A DNA stretch of 40,500 nt from Rheinheimera oceanensis (GCF_018831085.1 NZ_JAGPNM010000015.1:1-40500), one strand, 5' to 3'; positions 1 to 8,400 are shown, counted from the stretch's first letter. Numbers and translations: made by a program. The notes: generated by a model not told the origin, from the letters alone.

Positions 1-2
1 AA

Positions 3-68
3 TTCAACGATGGTGTGCCACCGGCAAAAGCGGAAGATCTATCTAATTTACTGTCCGGAATTAGTTGA
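3..68 (+). CDS. Possible C-terminal end of an upstream gene (partial)
   Basis: The reading frame beginning at base 3 is open from the window edge to a TGA at 66-68 and would encode a short tail ending in LLSGIS. It lies 53 bases before the next start on the same strand. Only about 21 codons are visible, so no function can be given, and an open frame of this size can occur by chance. Confidence 0.35.
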   Translation, partial: FNDGVPPAKAEDLSNLLSGIS

Positions 69-121
69 CCACTACACTTTGATTTGGTAAACGTCGACAA
101 TTAGCATGCAAAGGAGTGCAG

Positions 122-2638
122 GTGGTTTTTTCTACTGTTGAATATGACGGTCAAATCGATTTCAGCAAAGCGGCAAAGGCTGTTCGAGCTAAAAATGAAA
201 AGTTGCTACGCGCTTACTTGAAGAAATTTGGCAGCAAAATAGCTGGCAGCGTAAGAATCGATTTCAGTAATTTGGATGGTATGGAGGAAGGTCGGCTTTT
301 TAACGAAGTGGTATGCCATATTTTATGGCATGTGAAATTTAGTCGCGCTACGGATATCTTGCCATCTCTGTATTCTGCTTATGAGTGTGCAGTTCAATTA
401 GATCCAGACGGAACTTACTCGAATGAACACTTCGCTATGCATTTCAGCAAACATATTCAAAGTATTACCCCGTCCGACGTTATGTCATTTTTCGAGAAGA
501 AGAATACAAATGTTCCATTCTTATTCGGCTTTACCTTCTTTGCAGCCCAATATCATAGCGCGTGTACCTCGCATACTAAGCCTTCGTTGGACGATGAACT
601 CCAGGCGCTTTTTGCGGTATTAGATGGTAATTGGAGCATCTACTTGCTCTTTGTTGCATTACGGCATGTCAACGACAGAGAATCACTTCATACCATCTTA
701 AAAAGAGAGCTTTTGCATCTTGGGGAAGATCAATGGGGTATGGTACAAGCGCTGCTAACACCGGGTGATAATGCTTTCCTCCCAATAGCGGAGGGCGACA
801 TTCATTTAAGCGCCTATCGAGACTTCCTATGGACTCTTGAGAATGACGCTGAACCTGGATACAGCGATGTGAGGCGAGTGTTAGAAGCACTGCTCTATGT
901 TCAGCAAAGTGTTACCTCGTTTTTCCGTGAATATCAGTCCATGTTGGATGATTTTCATATCATCATTCCGATGGTGATTTTCTATCAACGTCTTAAGGAA
1001 TTTGATTGTATATATGCCTCCGCAATCAGTAAGTTGATAGAAGCGAAACATCTACCCGGCATGCCAGCTCGACCGTTTGAGACTATCAAGGCATTCTGCG
1101 ACTATTTTTCCGATAGTGAGCGAAAATGGTTAGCAAAATGGGATATGACTCTGTGTTCCTTTGAACTGCAATATTATGCTGATGATTACAGCCATTCTGG
1201 GCTAAGAATGCGACTCATTGATTTACTGTGTTCAGTGGGGCAAGAAGACTCATATTTCGAAGAGTTCAATTTACTGGAAAAACCCGAGTTTGATGACGAT
1301 GGCGAACAAATTAATGATATCAAAGCACACCTTAACGTTGCAGATTATATTAGGGAAGAAATGTATGGTAAGTGCGCTATCCAGCAAGTCCGCTCGGCAT
1401 ATAGGGTAGTCTACAGATGGCTTTCTGCCCATAGCCAGGCTACGTTAGCAGAGGAATGGGAGGACTCGCCTGACCCGGGAATACTCGATCCCTTCAGGTT
1501 GCAGTATTTTTACGACGAGATAATTGGCGATATTGTTCATCATCCAAAATACAATGACCTAGAAATTGCAGCCAAACTTACCAACAGTGTTTACGCTGCA
1601 CTCGCAGAAACCCCATATTGCCTTAGTTTGCCACTTAAGTTCTTTAAAGCATATTTTTCAAAAGACTACGACGAGGCGATATCTCTATACCACGACGTTG
1701 TGAATAGCGACTCTGGTTACAGCAATTCGGCGGCCAACAATCTGGCTCTTATTTATATCAAACGTCAGGACTATGTGTCGGCTCAAAATGTAATTAATAC
1801 TATGGATGAGGGGGAGTCGAAAGCTGCCAGACAAAAGCAATTGGAAGTTAAACTTAAAAAAGAAGCTGAAATTCAGAGTATCCTCGCAATACCGAAGTCA
1901 GAACTCATTTTATCCAATGTCAGCAATTTACACCTACTATATCTGGCAGCAGCCGTCTATATGGCGCATGCAAGCAAAGAAACCTTCATCCATCTCCGGC
2001 CAAACCCCATAGTGTCGTTGTTGGTACCCTATTATCACACATCACACACGATCATCAGAGAGTTAATGACTACTGAGGTACTGAGGTTTAGCGGAAATGG
2101 ATTCGCGGACTTTGATCCTGAAACAGCGACTCAATATTCACTGACATCGCTTCCTCTAATACCCAACATAAAAGGCTATTTCAATATCGATATCTGCTTA
2201 GATTTGCTAAGAGATGAGATCAAGAAACGGACTTTTGAACAATCAGAAGTCACAGAGTGTGAGAACAAACTCAAGGTAGCATGGCTTCTGAATAGTTTCT
2301 ATTACAACTTGAGTAAGGTATTTGACACAGAAGATGTTGTATTAACATCAGGCGATTATGAGGATATAACTCCTCTCGTAGAGCGTTTTACTCCCAGCCA
2401 GCTTTATTCCATTGCATGGAGCGCAGTTAACTTTGTATCCGGTAACATGACAATGTACGGGTTTGGACAAAAGACCGCTTGTGAGCGATTGCTGCCGAGA
2501 TTGCTGAAAAGTTTAAGGGAGTATTCTCATATTGATTTTAAAGCCAAGACGTTTGGTCGCCCTAAACTACCAACTTTTCACCTAGAGCGTATACTCTTTT
2601 GGGTCGATGGAATTTCACCAGAAGATAGGTTCATTTGA
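122..2638 (+). CDS. Large helical protein of unknown function
   Basis: Protein of 838 residues that I do not recognise. The start is placed at GTG 122 because AAGGAG at 111-116 lies five bases before it; an in-frame GTG at 116 overlaps that ribosome binding site. The protein is rich in predicted helix and aromatic residues, with no signal peptide and no clear membrane segment. One stretch around residues 532-560 (SNSAANNLALIYIKRQDY) looks like a single tetratricopeptide repeat, so a scaffold or peptide-binding role is possible. It converges on the Ntn-hydrolase gene at 2800-3585, with a hairpin between them. Unknown, multi-domain size and island setting would fit a defence or stress gene, but that is only context. 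Confidence 0.85.
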   Translation: MVFSTVEYDGQIDFSKAAKAVRAKNEKLLRAYLKKFGSKIAGSVRIDFSNLDGMEEGRLFNEVVCHILWHVKFSRATDILPSLYSAYECAVQLDPDGTYSNEHFAMHFSKHIQSITPSDVMSFFEKKNTNVPFLFGFTFFAAQYHSACTSHTKPSLDDELQALFAVLDGNWSIYLLFVALRHVNDRESLHTILKRELLHLGEDQWGMVQALLTPGDNAFLPIAEGDIHLSAYRDFLWTLENDAEPGYSDVRRVLEALLYVQQSVTSFFREYQSMLDDFHIIIPMVIFYQRLKEFDCIYASAISKLIEAKHLPGMPARPFETIKAFCDYFSDSERKWLAKWDMTLCSFELQYYADDYSHSGLRMRLIDLLCSVGQEDSYFEEFNLLEKPEFDDDGEQINDIKAHLNVADYIREEMYGKCAIQQVRSAYRVVYRWLSAHSQATLAEEWEDSPDPGILDPFRLQYFYDEIIGDIVHHPKYNDLEIAAKLTNSVYAALAETPYCLSLPLKFFKAYFSKDYDEAISLYHDVVNSDSGYSNSAANNLALIYIKRQDYVSAQNVINTMDEGESKAARQKQLEVKLKKEAEIQSILAIPKSELILSNVSNLHLLYLAAAVYMAHASKETFIHLRPNPIVSLLVPYYHTSHTIIRELMTTEVLRFSGNGFADFDPETATQYSLTSLPLIPNIKGYFNIDICLDLLRDEIKKRTFEQSEVTECENKLKVAWLLNSFYYNLSKVFDTEDVVLTSGDYEDITPLVERFTPSQLYSIAWSAVNFVSGNMTMYGFGQKTACERLLPRLLKSLREYSHIDFKAKTFGRPKLPTFHLERILFWVDGISPEDRFI

Positions 2639-2672
2639 AATTACATGTTTGAGATTAAAATGCCCTCAACCA

Positions 2673-2717
2673 CTGCACGAGCTCTCTGTATTTCAAAACG
2701 AAAGAGCTCGCGTGCAG
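2673..2717. terminator. Hairpin between convergent genes
   Basis: CTGCACGAGCTCT at 2673-2685 pairs with AGAGCTCGCGTGCAG at 2703-2717, leaving a two-base CG bulge. It lies 35 bases after the first large gene and before the end of the opposing gene, the usual place for a shared terminator. There is no clean T-run, so the call rests on stem strength and position. Confidence 0.5.
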
Positions 2718-2799
2718 CCTCTTATTTCAAGACTAGTAAGGAGCTACGATATAATTTTGACTTGGATGCGTAGAGTACAGAACCCTGACTCGATAAACT

Positions 2800-3585
2800 C
2801 TAATCAGGACTCTTCGTTTTAGCCGCTTTTCTGGCTGCAGTTCTCTCTATTCGAGAAATCACAGAAGACATGGTCACTTTTCTCATACCTGCTTCTTGAG
2901 ATGAAAAACTACCAGCTCGAAAGGTGCTAGAGAAAGCACTTCGTTTTTCCGCTGCTGTTTTGGTCATTTCAGTTTGCTCCAATTCTTGGTAGAGATAATC
3001 GACTTTAGTTCTAAGGTATGAAGTATAACGTAACTGATCAAACTCATCCAACAAATTGTTCATTTGTCGTACAAGATAACGCCCCGATTGCCAGATATCA
3101 ATACTTCTCTTACCACCAGTGGCGACATCCTTGACGGAAGCATACCTCATCGCCCCTTCGAGGTTACACCCTAAATTACTGAGTTTCTTCTTTCTATGAG
3201 TATAGTAAAAAAAGTCAGCCGCATGCACACCTCCTGAACCCAAGTAAAATATAGGTTCATTGTTTATGCTTTTAGGATAGAGATTCGAATCTTGATGATC
3301 AATTATTGAACCGTCCCCTAAGCCAATAACTAGCTTTTCCAGTTTTTGTTCATGTTCAGAAACCATAGCCATCAATCTTAGATAATCATCGATCTGTATG
3401 ACATCCATAGACCAAGCTTGATCAACGATTATGGCAATTTCATCACCTGCATACAGCATGATTTCATTATCAAAAAGGATAGCTTTTCTGGTATCGTGCG
3501 CATCGCTAAAATGATGGGTACCAATAAATGTCCATCGTGAATCAGCAGCCCAGAAATGCTGATTAATGCCAAAAACAGTTGTCAT
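2800..3585 (-). CDS. Orphan proteasome/HslV-like Ntn-hydrolase
   Basis: Protein of 261 residues whose first ~170 residues look like a proteasome beta-type N-terminal-nucleophile fold. After the initiator Met the chain starts Thr-Thr-Val, an aspartate follows in AADSR (position 14 after Met removal), a lysine falls at position 33 (DTRKAILF), then MLYAGDE and GSGGVHAADFF match the strand and the Gly-rich 'GSGG' loop of the HslV/20S family. In that family Thr1, Asp17 and Lys33 form the active site. The last ~90 residues are charged, helical and not part of the fold. No HslU-like or proteasome ATPase gene is nearby. The start has only a weak ribosome binding site. I am fairly sure of the fold, not of activity or substrate. 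Confidence 0.7.
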   Translation of the reverse strand: MTTVFGINQHFWAADSRWTFIGTHHFSDAHDTRKAILFDNEIMLYAGDEIAIIVDQAWSMDVIQIDDYLRLMAMVSEHEQKLEKLVIGLGDGSIIDHQDSNLYPKSINNEPIFYLGSGGVHAADFFYYTHRKKKLSNLGCNLEGAMRYASVKDVATGGKRSIDIWQSGRYLVRQMNNLLDEFDQLRYTSYLRTKVDYLYQELEQTEMTKTAAEKRSAFSSTFRAGSFSSQEAGMRKVTMSSVISRIERTAARKAAKTKSPD

Positions 3586-3786
3586 CTTAAAGTTGTGAGT
3601 TCCATTCTGACTCAGCTTAAATCAGGCATTGAATTGATGATTTACTGTGAATTTACATGACAATCATCGGGTTGTCATGCGTAATATTGATACTGAAAAT
3701 TTAGTGCTCATAAATTATCCAGTTTCAGGAATCTAATAGCATGCTACAAATTTTAGGATGCATTTTTCTATTTTAGGTAAATTAAC

Positions 3787-4347
3787 TTAATTCCCGAGGC
3801 GGCTATTAAGGGACTTGTTTAACGTCACCCGGCTAACACCAAAATGCTTTGCCACTTCGGTCTTAGTTATTCTAGGGTCCAACAGCATAGCAGCGGCTTT
3901 CTGAATATCCGCTGGGCTCATCGAGAGTTTCCGGCCTCCTTTGCGCCCTCTAGCCCTTGCGGCAGCCAAACCAGCGAGCGTTCGTTCCCGAATAAGGTTG
4001 TGTTCAAACTCGGCCAAAGCTCCAAATATGTGGAACACTAACTTACCGCCGGCGGTGGTCGTATCAATCGCCTCGGTAATCGAGCGAAAGCCGACCTGTT
4101 TTGCTTCAAGCTCAGTAATGAGCTCAACCAAGTCTTTGAGTGAGCGTGCCAGGCGGTCGAGTTTCCAAACAACTAGTACATCACCTTTACGAAGCATCCG
4201 CAGGCAGTTTTGCAGTTCAGGCCGCTCGCGCTGCTTGCCGGTGATCTTCTCACTAAAAATCTCCTCACAGCCGGCTGTTCTTAATGCATCGTTTTGGAGA
4301 TCAAGAGATTGGTCTTGAGTACTCACCCGGGCATAACCAAAAATCAT
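3787..4347 (-). CDS. Serine recombinase (Tn3-type resolvase/invertase)
   Basis: Protein of 186 residues, full length for a small resolvase. The N-terminal catalytic domain opens with MIFGYARVSTQDQ, where Ser9 would be the nucleophile attacking DNA; the arginine-rich active-site motif DRLARSL follows near residue 68. The C-terminus has the linker AARARGRKGGRK and a helix-turn-helix (TKTEVAKHFGVSRVTLNK) that reads the recombination site. AGAGGTG precedes the start. No transposase or inverted repeats are visible, so it may be a remnant of a transposon or an invertase acting on a local switch. It marks the left part of the window as mobile DNA. Confidence 0.93.
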   Translation of the reverse strand: MIFGYARVSTQDQSLDLQNDALRTAGCEEIFSEKITGKQRERPELQNCLRMLRKGDVLVVWKLDRLARSLKDLVELITELEAKQVGFRSITEAIDTTTAGGKLVFHIFGALAEFEHNLIRERTLAGLAAARARGRKGGRKLSMSPADIQKAAAMLLDPRITKTEVAKHFGVSRVTLNKSLNSRLGN

Positions 4348-4423
4348 CGCACACCTCTGACAACAGACTCACCATTTGGATTCTAGCTCAAATGCATAGA
4401 AAAGGTACCTAACCTTTACATAG

Positions 4424-4447
4424 ATTTATTTACAAAATTTATTTACA
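4424..4447. repeat. Two tandem ATTTATTTACA repeats upstream of the resolvase
   Basis: ATTTATTTACA occurs at 4424-4434 and again at 4437-4447, a 13-base period, with a third partial copy (TTTACA) just to the left. They lie about 80-100 bases upstream of the resolvase start, within a 298-base gene-free stretch (4348-4645), where a res site or the promoter would be expected. I cannot identify a canonical res dyad. Confidence 0.45.
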
Positions 4448-4645
4448 CGTTTTGAGGTTGAAGGGAGTTGATTTGAGCGTCGGCAGGGAGTGTAAAGAAA
4501 ACGGTCGTTTCCCTATTATCAAGACGACATAATACATTTCGTACCTTGAAAATGGCCGATTTATTCAAGAAATTAATTACAGTTCAGGTCAGAGTTAACA
4601 GGCACCCCTTAATAAGCTCAACATTATCTACTTCGGAGATCTCTG

Positions 4646-5050
4646 ATGATAATAAAATCGACCAGTATTACCGTCATCACAACCAAACTTGAAGATACTC
4701 GAAAATTCTACGAAAACTACTTCCAAGCCTTTCCAGTTTTCGATTGCGGATGGTATGTAGTACTTCGCCTTGGATCCGTGAACTCCGGGCCAGAAGTTTG
4801 CTTAATGACACCCAGACCAGATATGGAGCCATTTAAAGGTGGCATTTTTCTAAATATTAACGTTGAAGATGCTGATATAACATACAAAAAATTAACTGAC
4901 TCAGGGTTGTCGATATTAATTCCACTTGAAGACCACCCTTGGGGGGATAGGGGATTTGGATTAGTTGACCCATCAGGCGTAGTAGTTTACTGCTACCATC
5001 CAATTAAGCCGACCAAAGAGTTCCAGAAATTTATAATTGAGCATCATTAA
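4646..5050 (+). CDS. VOC-superfamily (glyoxalase/bleomycin-resistance-like) protein
   Basis: Protein of 134 residues, the normal size for a single-chain VOC protein with two beta-alpha-beta-beta-beta units. The first unit begins ITVITTKLEDTRKFYENYF and the second ends in FGLVDPSGVVVYCYHP, the typical closing strand. Family members are metal-dependent lyases, dioxygenases or drug-binding proteins; the substrate cannot be told here. GGAG lies seven bases before the ATG. The 3' end overlaps the convergent AraC-type regulator gene by 20 bases; VOC genes are often paired with such regulators, so this is probably a regulated detoxification or resistance pair. Confidence 0.88.
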   Translation: MIIKSTSITVITTKLEDTRKFYENYFQAFPVFDCGWYVVLRLGSVNSGPEVCLMTPRPDMEPFKGGIFLNINVEDADITYKKLTDSGLSILIPLEDHPWGDRGFGLVDPSGVVVYCYHPIKPTKEFQKFIIEHH

Positions 5051-5747
5051 ATCGGCTAAATACACTGGGAGCAGTGAGTTTATCCGCCACTCGCTCCTTG
5101 TTATGACGTATCGCCCTCGGACTAGAACCGAACCAGTGTTGCATTTCTCTACTCATGTGAGCTTGGTCAGAGAAACCACTCTCAATAGCTATAGAAGCAA
5201 GAGGCGCTTCAGATCGTATCAGCTCCAAACCAGCATACCTGACACGAGCTAAAGCATTCCAAAATCTTGGAGGAGCACCAGTAATTTGGACCAACTTCCT
5301 TCTAATACTTCTTTCGCTCAAGGAATTGAGAGGGCTAACTTTATCGAACGATAAATCCTCAAAATAGTCATCAAGCCAAACTGGCGCAGGCTCAACCAAA
5401 GCTTTTACTGCTTCCAAAAGCTGAACAGCCACATCTTCGCTTTCAACATCGTTATTCAAGCCATGGCTTACCTTGGGAAAATAACTCGTCACGTCTATAT
5501 CTTTAAGTTTGCAAGAGTTATGCCGCTTATCCCAAGAAAAAGACACCCCCGGGCTTAGCCTCACCCCGATGAATTTAGTGTCTTCTCTACAAGAAATCAT
5601 CCTAAAAGTAGTATCCAATCCGCTACAAATAATATTGGATGAATGATCTTTCCCCAGAATGACGATGATATCTCTGCAACCATCCGGAAATATTGATTCA
5701 GTCCCTTTTTTAAGATATGCCGTCCAAGAGCAAATAATTTGTTCCAC
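5031..5747 (-). CDS. AraC-family transcriptional regulator (DUF6597-type N-terminus)
   Basis: Protein of 238 residues. The first ~110 residues (with FPDGCRDIIVILG and FIGVRLSPGV) resemble the DUF6597 ligand domain of a common AraC subgroup. The C-terminal ~100 residues carry the two helix-turn-helix units of AraC proteins (APLASIAIESGFSDQAHMSR, then FGSSPRAIR). It starts at GTG with GGAG nine bases upstream. It converges with, and overlaps by 20 bases, the VOC gene, its most likely target. Ligand unknown. Confidence 0.9.
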   Translation of the reverse strand: MEQIICSWTAYLKKGTESIFPDGCRDIIVILGKDHSSNIICSGLDTTFRMISCREDTKFIGVRLSPGVSFSWDKRHNSCKLKDIDVTSYFPKVSHGLNNDVESEDVAVQLLEAVKALVEPAPVWLDDYFEDLSFDKVSPLNSLSERSIRRKLVQITGAPPRFWNALARVRYAGLELIRSEAPLASIAIESGFSDQAHMSREMQHWFGSSPRAIRHNKERVADKLTAPSVFSRFNDAQL

Positions 5748-5796
5748 TTAGGTTTTCTCCAAGATCAATGATAGCCTAACCTTCATGAGGTATCAT

Positions 5797-5859
5797 CTAT
5801 TTACACTTCGGATGCGTTCCACCTGCAGACTTTATAGCCTTGCGTGGGGATTTAGACAT
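5797..5859 (-). CDS. Possible 20-residue peptide gene
   Basis: A 20-codon frame starting MSKSPRKAIK and ending HPKCK, preceded by AAGGAG eight bases before its ATG. The product would be short, lysine-rich and basic, with one Cys near its C-terminus. It lies in a 472-base gene-free stretch, on the same strand as and upstream of the AraC-type regulator. Such a strong ribosome binding site on a short frame is suggestive of a real small protein or leader peptide, but length alone gives no statistical support and I know no family it belongs to. Confidence 0.35.
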   Translation of the reverse strand: MSKSPRKAIKSAGGTHPKCK

Positions 5860-6219
5860 AATTTTCTCTCCTTGAATAATATTCTCTCGACCAATGCTGA
5901 GTGAGTATAGATACGGAAATTGATTGTGCAAACTTTGGGTAAAAGATGCTTATTTCAAATGCCTCGTTGACCTGCACGGAAAAAAATGTCTTTACGACTA
6001 ACATTTCTTTGGGTTTAGAAGTACAACCAACCAGAAAACTCATGACCCAACTTGCCTTTCTGGACTGATAAAAAACACACCAACTGTACATGTCTCTTTT
6101 TCACAAAAGATCATAGCCTTAAATAACACTTTGACAGCTTCATCATAACTAATTGACAAAGCATCGCCTCTTTGTTACCAAATAAAGAACAAAATTTAGT
6201 CGTTATTAAAGGAATAATT
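5860..6219. other. Gene-free stretch with tentative promoter for the QueC-like operon
   Basis: No convincing gene is seen here; the open frames do not look like protein. Two TTGACA hexamers (6131-6136 and 6153-6158) lie 60-90 bases upstream of the start at 6220 and could be -35 elements for the operon; the matching -10 elements are poor (TACCAA at 6176-6181, 17 bases after the second). The promoter call is therefore weak. Confidence 0.35.
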
Positions 6220-6549
6220 ATGTCGGGAAGAGATTCAACGCCAGGTTCACTGACGCCAACGGGTGGTACAGGGGGAGTAGATTGCTCCCAGCTGCGCTTC
6301 AACACTTACATCAGTAGCCCTAAACCGACTGTGTTACCTCAGTTAAATCCAGGCACAATATTGCATGTTGACGTCTACAAATTGGGGGCAACGGAAACTG
6401 TTGCAGTGTTTCTAAATGGCACACTCGCCGGCGGTATCGTTGATCAGTCAGCAAGGCTTTTTCAGTGCATTACCAGTGGCTTCATGTTTAAGGCCACGGT
6501 GGTATCCAAAAATGGTGCCCAAATTGCTATTCGGATAGAGCCTGCTTAA
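6220..6549 (+). CDS. Small protein with flexible Gly/Thr-rich N-terminus, first gene of QueC-like operon
   Basis: Protein of 109 residues, start chosen at ATG 6220 because AAGGA lies six bases upstream; the frame is open further 5' but without a ribosome binding site. The N-terminus (MSGRDSTPGSLTPTGGTGG, then VDCSQ) is low-complexity and should be disordered. Residues ~25-109 look like a compact small beta-barrel, ending in GFMFKATVV and IAIRIEPA. I recall small bacterial proteins of the same plan, with a glycine-rich start, a Cys, and an end pattern 'QCI..G..Y.A.V....G...V.I', but cannot name a family. Its place as first gene before a QueC-like enzyme makes the exposed tail a candidate substrate for nucleobase conjugation; that is inference. 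The next start is 13 bases downstream. Confidence 0.82.
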   Translation: MSGRDSTPGSLTPTGGTGGVDCSQLRFNTYISSPKPTVLPQLNPGTILHVDVYKLGATETVAVFLNGTLAGGIVDQSARLFQCITSGFMFKATVVSKNGAQIAIRIEPA

Positions 6550-6562
6550 GGAGTGAGCAGTT

Positions 6563-7798
6563 ATGCGATTAAATATCGTTGGGGGATGTTACAAAGAGAT
6601 TTGTGATTGGCCCGATAAGCAGGAGTTGATGGGCTCAGCTGGTCGTGCTGTTCAAGTGATCTCGCAACTTTCAAATGGCGGCGAGGTAACGCTACACACC
6701 AAGCTTGATCCAAAGCTGAAAAACGAGTTGCAGGGGCAATTACTGTTTACCGAGTGTAAATTTGAAATAGTAGACTCAGAATTTACCCCGACATTTCGCT
6801 ATCAACACCCACTCGCCATCCCAGAAATCACTCCAGAAAAGTGTGTTTATGGCCATAAACCGCCATTTAAGGTAAGAGACCTATCGAAAGAGAGCGCGCT
6901 TATTTTTGGTATGATTGAAGCCGAAGCGGAAGTGAATGCTGATACCGTTGTTTATGATCCTCAAAATGCAATTTCACCAAAGCTGTTTAGAGAAACCAAG
7001 TGCTCAGCTAAGAAGCTGGCCTTGGTGTTAAACCACTATGAAGCATCCAGCGCCTACACCCGTATTACAGGCCAAACCCTGCCTGACACTGAGTCCCTCG
7101 CTGATTGGGTTTTAACACATCAAAAAGCAGACGCCGTCGTTATTAAGTGCGGTAAACGAGGGGCGTACGCCACGTGCGCGACCGGTGCGAATGGCTGGGT
7201 TGAACCCTACCAAACAAGCAATGTTTACCCTATAGGTTCTGGCGATACTTTTGCTGCGGCATTCTATTTTTATTGGGTTAGCCAACAGTTATCTGTTTAC
7301 GATGCCGCCAAACGTGCCAGCGGTGTTGCTGCATTTTATTGTGATACAAAAACCTATACGGACGATCAGTCACTGAATGACTACCTTGCTAAACTTCAAA
7401 CCCATAAGCCACAATCCCAGAAAAAGCTGAATGTTTACCTGGCCGGCCCTTTCTTCACGTTAGCGCAGATGTGGTTAATTAATGAGACCAAGCGCTGTTT
7501 GGAAGAAGCTGGAATGAAGGTCTTCTCGCCCTACCATGATGTTGGTGTTGGTACTGCGGAGCAAGTTGTACAGCATGATGTTGACGGCATCCATAACTGT
7601 GATGTTGTTTATGCGCTATTTGATGAACACGATCCGGGAACACTATTTGAAATTGGAATGGCCATACAAGCCGGGAAGAAAGTGGTTATTTTGGCTGAGA
7701 ACTCGACTAACGAACATTTGAAAATGTATGAGGGGACTGGCTGTCAGATCTATAAGGACTTTGCGACTTCCATTTATGCCGTAGGATGGTTGCAATGA
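6563..7798 (+). CDS. PfkB-family kinase fused to nucleoside 2-deoxyribosyltransferase
   Basis: Protein of 411 residues with two domains. Residues ~1-280 resemble PfkB/ribokinase sugar or nucleoside kinases: the start MRLNIVGGCYKEI is the first strand, and IGSGDTFAAAFYFYW near 223-237 is the anion-hole motif with the catalytic aspartate. Residues ~288-411 are a nucleoside 2-deoxyribosyltransferase: NVYLAGPFFTLAQMW, then DPGTLFEIGMA near 356-366, whose glutamate is the family's nucleophile. The transferase swaps or removes the base of a deoxynucleoside; the kinase would phosphorylate a nucleoside or sugar. AAGGAGTG precedes the start. The gene ends in an ATGA overlap with the QueC-like gene. 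The fusion suggests one pathway acting on a modified nucleoside. Confidence 0.88.
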   Translation: MRLNIVGGCYKEICDWPDKQELMGSAGRAVQVISQLSNGGEVTLHTKLDPKLKNELQGQLLFTECKFEIVDSEFTPTFRYQHPLAIPEITPEKCVYGHKPPFKVRDLSKESALIFGMIEAEAEVNADTVVYDPQNAISPKLFRETKCSAKKLALVLNHYEASSAYTRITGQTLPDTESLADWVLTHQKADAVVIKCGKRGAYATCATGANGWVEPYQTSNVYPIGSGDTFAAAFYFYWVSQQLSVYDAAKRASGVAAFYCDTKTYTDDQSLNDYLAKLQTHKPQSQKKLNVYLAGPFFTLAQMWLINETKRCLEEAGMKVFSPYHDVGVGTAEQVVQHDVDGIHNCDVVYALFDEHDPGTLFEIGMAIQAGKKVVILAENSTNEHLKMYEGTGCQIYKDFATSIYAVGWLQ

Positions 7799-8400
7799 GT
7801 AACACCAGGCAAAATGTAGGCCTCCTGTTGTCTGGTGGCATAGATTCCATTTGCCTGGCCTATCTGATTAAGCCCAAAGTGGCCTTCACTCTAAATTATG
7901 GGCAAAACGCTGCTGAGGCGGAAATCCAAGCTGCTAACTTCATTTGCGGCGAACTTGCTATACAACATGAAGTCATTTGCGTTGATTGCAGTGTGCTCGG
8001 TAGCGGTGATCTTTCTTCGAAGGAAGAGTTGGCCATCGCACCTAAATCAGACTGGTGGCCATTTAGAAACCAACTACTGGTTACACTTTGCGCATCACGC
8101 GCTGTGACGCTGGGTTTAGAGTCATTAATCACAGGCTCAGTAAAGTCTGACGGTTACCACAAAGACGGTACGGCAGAATTTTACCAACGTCTGAATGATG
8201 TCATGTCCTTTCAAGAGGGTGGGCTTAAGATTGAGGCGCCTGGCTTAGACTGGACGACAGAAGAGCTCATTGCGTTGTCCAAAATTCCAAAGTCTCTCCT
8301 TTATGCCGCGCATTCATGTCACAAGGCGAACATCCCATGCGGAAATTGTCGTGGCTGTAATAAGTATGAAAGCATCATGGCGGGAGTAAAAAATGCGTGA
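7795..8400 (+). CDS. QueC-like 7-deazaguanine ligase (PP-loop ATPase)
   Basis: Protein of 201 residues, slightly shorter than standard QueC. The start at 7795 makes an ATGA overlap with the preceding stop; an in-frame ATG at 7786 is the alternative. The PP-loop SGGIDS (residues 13-18) binds ATP, LNYGQ follows as in QueC, and the C-terminal cysteines C175, C182, C185 and C188 form the zinc site. QueC converts 7-carboxy-7-deazaguanine to preQ0 by adenylating the carboxylate. No folE, queD or queE lies in the window, so this is not a queuosine operon and substrate would have to come from the cell's own pathway. QueC homologues in type IV CBASS and Qat are defence components; one has been reported, as I recall, to join a deazaguanine to a protein N-terminus. 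Confidence 0.9.
   Translation: MSNTRQNVGLLLSGGIDSICLAYLIKPKVAFTLNYGQNAAEAEIQAANFICGELAIQHEVICVDCSVLGSGDLSSKEELAIAPKSDWWPFRNQLLVTLCASRAVTLGLESLITGSVKSDGYHKDGTAEFYQRLNDVMSFQEGGLKIEAPGLDWTTEELIALSKIPKSLLYAAHSCHKANIPCGNCRGCNKYESIMAGVKNA

Noticed and set aside
4348..4645. Canonical res site for the resolvase
   Set aside because: Tandem AT-rich repeats are present but no three-subsite dyad arrangement could be recognised.
5852..6091. 79-codon minus-strand frame
   Set aside because: No ribosome binding site and a protein-unlike sequence; it also overlaps the better-supported small frame's upstream region.
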